Source: Labedella gwakjiensis
GTDB lineage: Bacteria; Actinomycetota; Actinomycetes; Actinomycetales; Microbacteriaceae
Direction of reading: 5' to 3'
DNA: 64,000 nucleotides
NCBI RefSeq assembly: GCF_003014675.1
Contig: NZ_PYAU01000001.1
Location: forward strand, 1,860,001-1,924,000
This document shows positions 61,337 through 64,000 of the stretch, in pieces. Below the pieces are notes generated by a model. It was not told the DNA's origin. It searched no databases and saw nothing but the letters and a program-made list of their open reading frames with translations. The first letter of the stretch is position 1; the number at the start of each line of letters is the position of its first letter. A program made the position numbers and the translations under genes.

Positions 61337-62161
61337 ATGCGTTCCCCATTGCTTTCGCCCACGCGCCCCGACATCGACATGCCGCTCCTCGGGCTCGGCG
61401 TGTTCGACATGGACGACGAGACCACGGCGCGCATCGTCTGCACGGCCATCGAGCTCGGCTACCGCTCGATCGACACGGCCGCCGTCTATGGCAACGAGCG
61501 CGGCGTCGGCGAGGGCATCAGGCGGTCCGGCATCGACCGGGACGACCTGTTCGTGACGACGAAGCTCTGGATCGACGCGCACGACGAGGCCGGTGCCGTC
61601 CGAGCGGCGGCCGACTCGCTCGACCGCCTCGGTCTCGACCACGTCGACCTGTACCTCGTCCACTGGCCGCATAGCGCGGGCGGCCGGCATCGCGACGCCT
61701 GGCGCGGGCTCGAGGCCGCCAGGCGCTCAGGCCTCGCGCGGCATATCGGCGTCTCCAACTTCTCGCCGGCCCAGCTCGCCGACCTCGTGGAGCTCGGAGG
61801 CGAGATCCCCGCTGTGAATCAGATCGAGCTGCATCCCTTCCACACCCGGCGCCTCGAACGGGCGGCGCACGAGGCGCTCGGCATCGTGACGGAGTCGTGG
61901 TCGCCGCTCGCCCGCGGACGGGTGTTCGGCGATCCGACGCTCGAGCGGATCGCCTCAGCGTACGGAGTCTCCGTGGCGCGCGTCGTGCTGCGCTGGCACG
62001 TGCAGTCGGGCCTCGTGACCGTGCCGAAGTCGTCCGATCCGGGTCGCCTCGCGGAGAATCTCGACGTCTTCTCGTTCGCGCTCGGAGACGACGACATGGC
62101 GGCGATCGATGCGCTCGATCGGGGCGAGCACGTCGAACCCGACTACTACCGGCTCGCCTGA
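61337..62161 (+). CDS. Aldo/keto reductase (2,5-diketo-D-gluconate reductase-like)
   Basis: 274 residues from ATG 61337 behind GGAGGTC. Short AKR barrel: LGLGVFDMDD, IDTAAVYGNERGVGEGI (catalytic Asp/Tyr), VTTKLWIDAH (Lys), LYLVHWPHS (His), and cofactor end VTVPKSSDPGRLAENL. Divergent from the dual ATPase gene; cytoplasmic NADPH-dependent carbonyl reduction. Link to peptide uptake unclear. Confidence 0.92.
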   Translation: MRSPLLSPTRPDIDMPLLGLGVFDMDDETTARIVCTAIELGYRSIDTAAVYGNERGVGEGIRRSGIDRDDLFVTTKLWIDAHDEAGAVRAAADSLDRLGLDHVDLYLVHWPHSAGGRHRDAWRGLEAARRSGLARHIGVSNFSPAQLADLVELGGEIPAVNQIELHPFHTRRLERAAHEALGIVTESWSPLARGRVFGDPTLERIASAYGVSVARVVLRWHVQSGLVTVPKSSDPGRLAENLDVFSFALGDDDMAAIDALDRGEHVEPDYYRLA

Positions 62162-62189
62162 CGAGCCCGGGCGAGGACGCGACGCGCGA

Positions 62190-62513
62190 TCAGAGCGCGA
62201 GGAGGTCGGCCGACGCGTCCCAGTCGGGCGTCGACGCGGTCGCGGGCCGGGCGACGGCGAGGTCGCGGGCGAGCGCGTCGGCACGCTGGGTGGAGAGCGT
62301 GGCGCGAGCCACGCGCACGTCCTCGGCGGTCACGCGCCAGTCGAAGGTGGCGCCGAGCTGGACGCGATAGTCGTGCGAGACGCGCCCGAGCAGTGCATCG
62401 GCCTTCATCGTGGCCACCCAGATGGCGTCGCCCACGTGTCCCATCGTCGCCTCCCCCGTCACGGGGAGAGACGCGGGGATCGACGGATCATGACGGAAGC
62501 TCATGTCCGTCAT
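62190..62513 (-). CDS. Hypothetical protein
   Basis: About 107 residues; starts at ATG 62513 or 62504, neither with a strong ribosome site. Mixed helical sequence (VGDAIWVATMKADALLGRV, VRVARATLSTQRADALARDL), no membrane segment or known motif. It follows the M20 hydrolase gene by about 80 bp on the same strand and may be its operon partner. Confidence 0.5.
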   Translation of the reverse strand: MTDMSFRHDPSIPASLPVTGEATMGHVGDAIWVATMKADALLGRVSHDYRVQLGATFDWRVTAEDVRVARATLSTQRADALARDLAVARPATASTPDWDASADLLAL

Positions 62514-62590
62514 CGTACTGAGGAGCGGCTCGTCCACCAACACCCCTCATGAGGTGACAGCGTCGGTGGCTCTCTCGGCCGGACTGCGGA

Positions 62591-63784
62591 TCAGGCGGAG
62601 GCGGGCACGCCCAGGTGGGAGAGGGCGAGGGCCGCGAGAGCCGCGGCCTGGTCGCCGAGCACCGAGTCGTCGAAGAGCACGCGCGGCGAGTGGTTGTACG
62701 CGACGGTCGCGGGATCGAGCTCCGCCGGCGTCGCCTGGAGGAAGACGAACGTGCCCGGTACCTCGTGGAGCACGAACGAGAAGTCCTCACTGCCCATGCG
62801 CGGCTCCGGCATGGTCTGCACGCGGCCCGGTCCGAAGACGTCGGAGAGCGTCATCATGGCGCCGGCTGTGGTTCCCGGATCGTTCTTCGTGACCGGGTAC
62901 ACGGTGTCGAACTCGACCTCGGCGCGGCAGCCGTGCGCGGCGGCGATGCCCGATGCGATGCGCTCCGTCTCGACGGCCAGCGTCTCGAGCGACTCGTCGG
63001 AGAGCGCGCGGACCGTCGCGCCGAGGCTGGCCGAGTCGGGGATCACGTTGATCGCCTCGCCCGCCGACAGCTGCGTCACCGTGAGGACCACCGGGTCGAA
63101 GACGCTGAAGCGGCGCGTGACCATCGACTGCAGGGCCGACACGGTCTCGGTGAGCGCCGGCACGGGGTCGTAGGCGCTCGACGGCAGCGAGCCGTGGCCG
63201 CCCTCGCCGACGATGCGTATGTGCAGCGTACTCGACGACGCCATCGCGGGCCCCGGTCGCATCGCGAAGACACCCGGAACGCCGGGCGTCACGTGGATCC
63301 CGTAGGCGGCGACGGGGCGGGTGCCCGCGGCGTCGAGCACACCCTCGTCGATCATGATCTTCGCGCCGCCGTAGCCCTCCTCGCCGGGCTGGAACATGAA
63401 GACGACGGAGCCGTGCAGCTCGTCACGACGAGCGGCGAGGAGTCGCGCCGCGCCCACGAGTCCCGCGGTGTGCAGGTCGTGCCCGCACGCGTGCATCGCG
63501 CCGTTCGTGGAAGCGAACTCGAGGCCCGTCCGCTCGACGACGGGCAGCCCGTCCATGTCGCCGCGCAACAGGACGACCGGTCCCTCGTGCGCTCCACGCA
63601 GCACGGCGACGACGCTCGTCGTGTCCGTGCCCGTCGTGATCTCGAGGCCGAGGCCCTCGAGCTGTGCGAGCACCGTGGCCTGCGTGGCCGGGAGCTGGAG
63701 CCCCACCTCCGGCGCCGCGTGGAGCGTGCGGCGCAGGGCGACGAGATCGGGGAGGAGAGCCTGGGCGTCCGTGGTGATCGACAT
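62591..63784 (-). CDS. M20 family metallo-amidohydrolase
   Basis: 397 residues. LRRTLHAAPEVGLQLPAT at the start and metal motifs GDMDGLP, HACGHDLHTAGLVGAA, FQPGEEGYGGAK and GSEDFSFVL define the M20D group (amino-acylase, indole-acetyl or N-acyl amino acid hydrolases). All metal ligands look present. It probably frees amino acids from N-acyl conjugates in the cytoplasm, consistent with the nearby peptide-type transporter. Confidence 0.92.
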   Translation of the reverse strand: MSITTDAQALLPDLVALRRTLHAAPEVGLQLPATQATVLAQLEGLGLEITTGTDTTSVVAVLRGAHEGPVVLLRGDMDGLPVVERTGLEFASTNGAMHACGHDLHTAGLVGAARLLAARRDELHGSVVFMFQPGEEGYGGAKIMIDEGVLDAAGTRPVAAYGIHVTPGVPGVFAMRPGPAMASSSTLHIRIVGEGGHGSLPSSAYDPVPALTETVSALQSMVTRRFSVFDPVVLTVTQLSAGEAINVIPDSASLGATVRALSDESLETLAVETERIASGIAAAHGCRAEVEFDTVYPVTKNDPGTTAGAMMTLSDVFGPGRVQTMPEPRMGSEDFSFVLHEVPGTFVFLQATPAELDPATVAYNHSPRVLFDDSVLGDQAAALAALALSHLGVPASA

Positions 63785-63815
63785 GGGTCAATGCTTCCAC
63801 ACCCGGCGCTTGCAC

Positions 63816-63856
63816 ACCGCGGCGCCCGTGTCCCTCGGGAGCACGGGCGCCGCGGT
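63816..63856. terminator. Strong hairpin
   Basis: ACCGCGGCGCCCGTG (63816-63830) and its exact complement (63842-63856) form a 15-bp GC stem with an 11-nt loop between two minus-strand genes. No T run follows on either side; it likely ends the transcript of the gene at 63869. Confidence 0.65.
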
Positions 63857-63868
63857 CGGTCGACGACC

Positions 63869-64000
63869 TCACTGAAGGGTGAGGATCACCGCCCGTGGGC
63901 TCAGGCGCGGGATGTCGACGGTCACGCCCGCGCCCGCCACGTCGAGCGGCTCGCGCTCCTCTCCGAGGAACGTCGCCGCGGCCGCGGACGCGATGCCGCC
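63869..64000 (-). CDS. C-terminal end of an unidentified protein (cut by window)
   Basis: The last 43 residues, ending with VDIPRLSPRAVILTLQ and a TGA at 63869. The pattern of a short beta strand with a final ...LSPRAVILTL resembles the last strand of family 38 or other multidomain glycosidases, but the piece is too short to name. Confidence 0.55.
   Translation of the reverse strand, partial: GGIASAAAATFLGEEREPLDVAGAGVTVDIPRLSPRAVILTLQ

Noticed and set aside
1-64000. CRISPR arrays, tRNA or rRNA genes, prophage
   Set aside because: No regularly spaced direct repeats, no cloverleaf or rRNA-like blocks, and no phage structural genes were seen.

Overview
This is a 64 kb window of very high-GC actinobacterial DNA. 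The gene style (dense, many ATGA/GTGA start-stop overlaps, GTG starts, probable leaderless transcripts, sugar-type and peptide-type ABC transporters, LacI/HxlR/MarR/TetR regulators next to their targets) suggests a soil- or plant-associated member of the Microbacteriaceae. That placement is inference; no rRNA, tRNA or CRISPR was seen. Nearly all of it reads as chromosomal core or niche metabolism, with four small patches that look foreign or broken (about 2.3-3.3 kb, 47.0-48.2 kb, 56.9-59.5 kb and intergenic palindromes).

Layout. 0-7 kb: a membrane protein with a large exterior domain (cut by the window edge), two small secreted proteins that appear inserted into a VOC gene, an OafA-type acyltransferase, a DUF1801 protein and a 2-hydroxyacid dehydrogenase. 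7-14 kb: a sugar-use locus (MFS importer, TIM-barrel isomerase, Gfo/Idh/MocA oxidoreductase, GH2 glycosidase) with a LacI repressor and a perfect 18-bp operator. 13.7-19 kb: cysteine synthase-like PLP enzyme, siderophore-interacting reductase behind an iron box, an ArsR-SRPBCC pair and an orphan histidine kinase. 19-24 kb: a complete ole operon (OleA, fused OleBC, OleD) for long-chain olefins made by head-to-head fatty acyl condensation. 24-30 kb: housekeeping enzymes, small lipoproteins, a VOC-HxlR pair. 30.6-34.2 kb: the circularly permuted ATP-grasp / alpha-E / transglutaminase operon, a conserved amidoligase-type module without a known product. 34-35.6 kb: a QorR/QorB-like pair. 35.7-44.7 kb: an arabinose/ribose-type sugar ABC operon with a 1110-residue DUF5107-TPR protein, an aldose epimerase and an AraC regulator. 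44.7-46.8 kb: a ribulose monophosphate pair (hxlB-hxlA) divergent from an ATPase-LuxR fusion regulator. 46.9-48.2 kb: degraded resolvase and small exported/membrane proteins. 48-51 kb: MFS-MarR pair and a lipase-like hydrolase. 51-57 kb: TetR, class III aminotransferase, and peptide-type ABC genes. 56.9-59.5 kb: a rearranged zone holding a second copy of the end of the permease gene, an RHS C-terminal cassette and a tiny membrane protein overlapping its stop. 59.5-64 kb: double ABC ATPase, aldo/keto reductase, M20 hydrolase, and the end of a further gene.

The most interesting points are the orphan RHS tip with its possible immunity gene beside an all-synonymous permease duplicate, a three-copy 58-bp palindromic repeat family (20-18-20 geometry) that includes a hybrid copy and a copy supplying a stop codon, modular CGAG-type palindromes, and the ATPase-LuxR fusion beside the formaldehyde-fixing genes.
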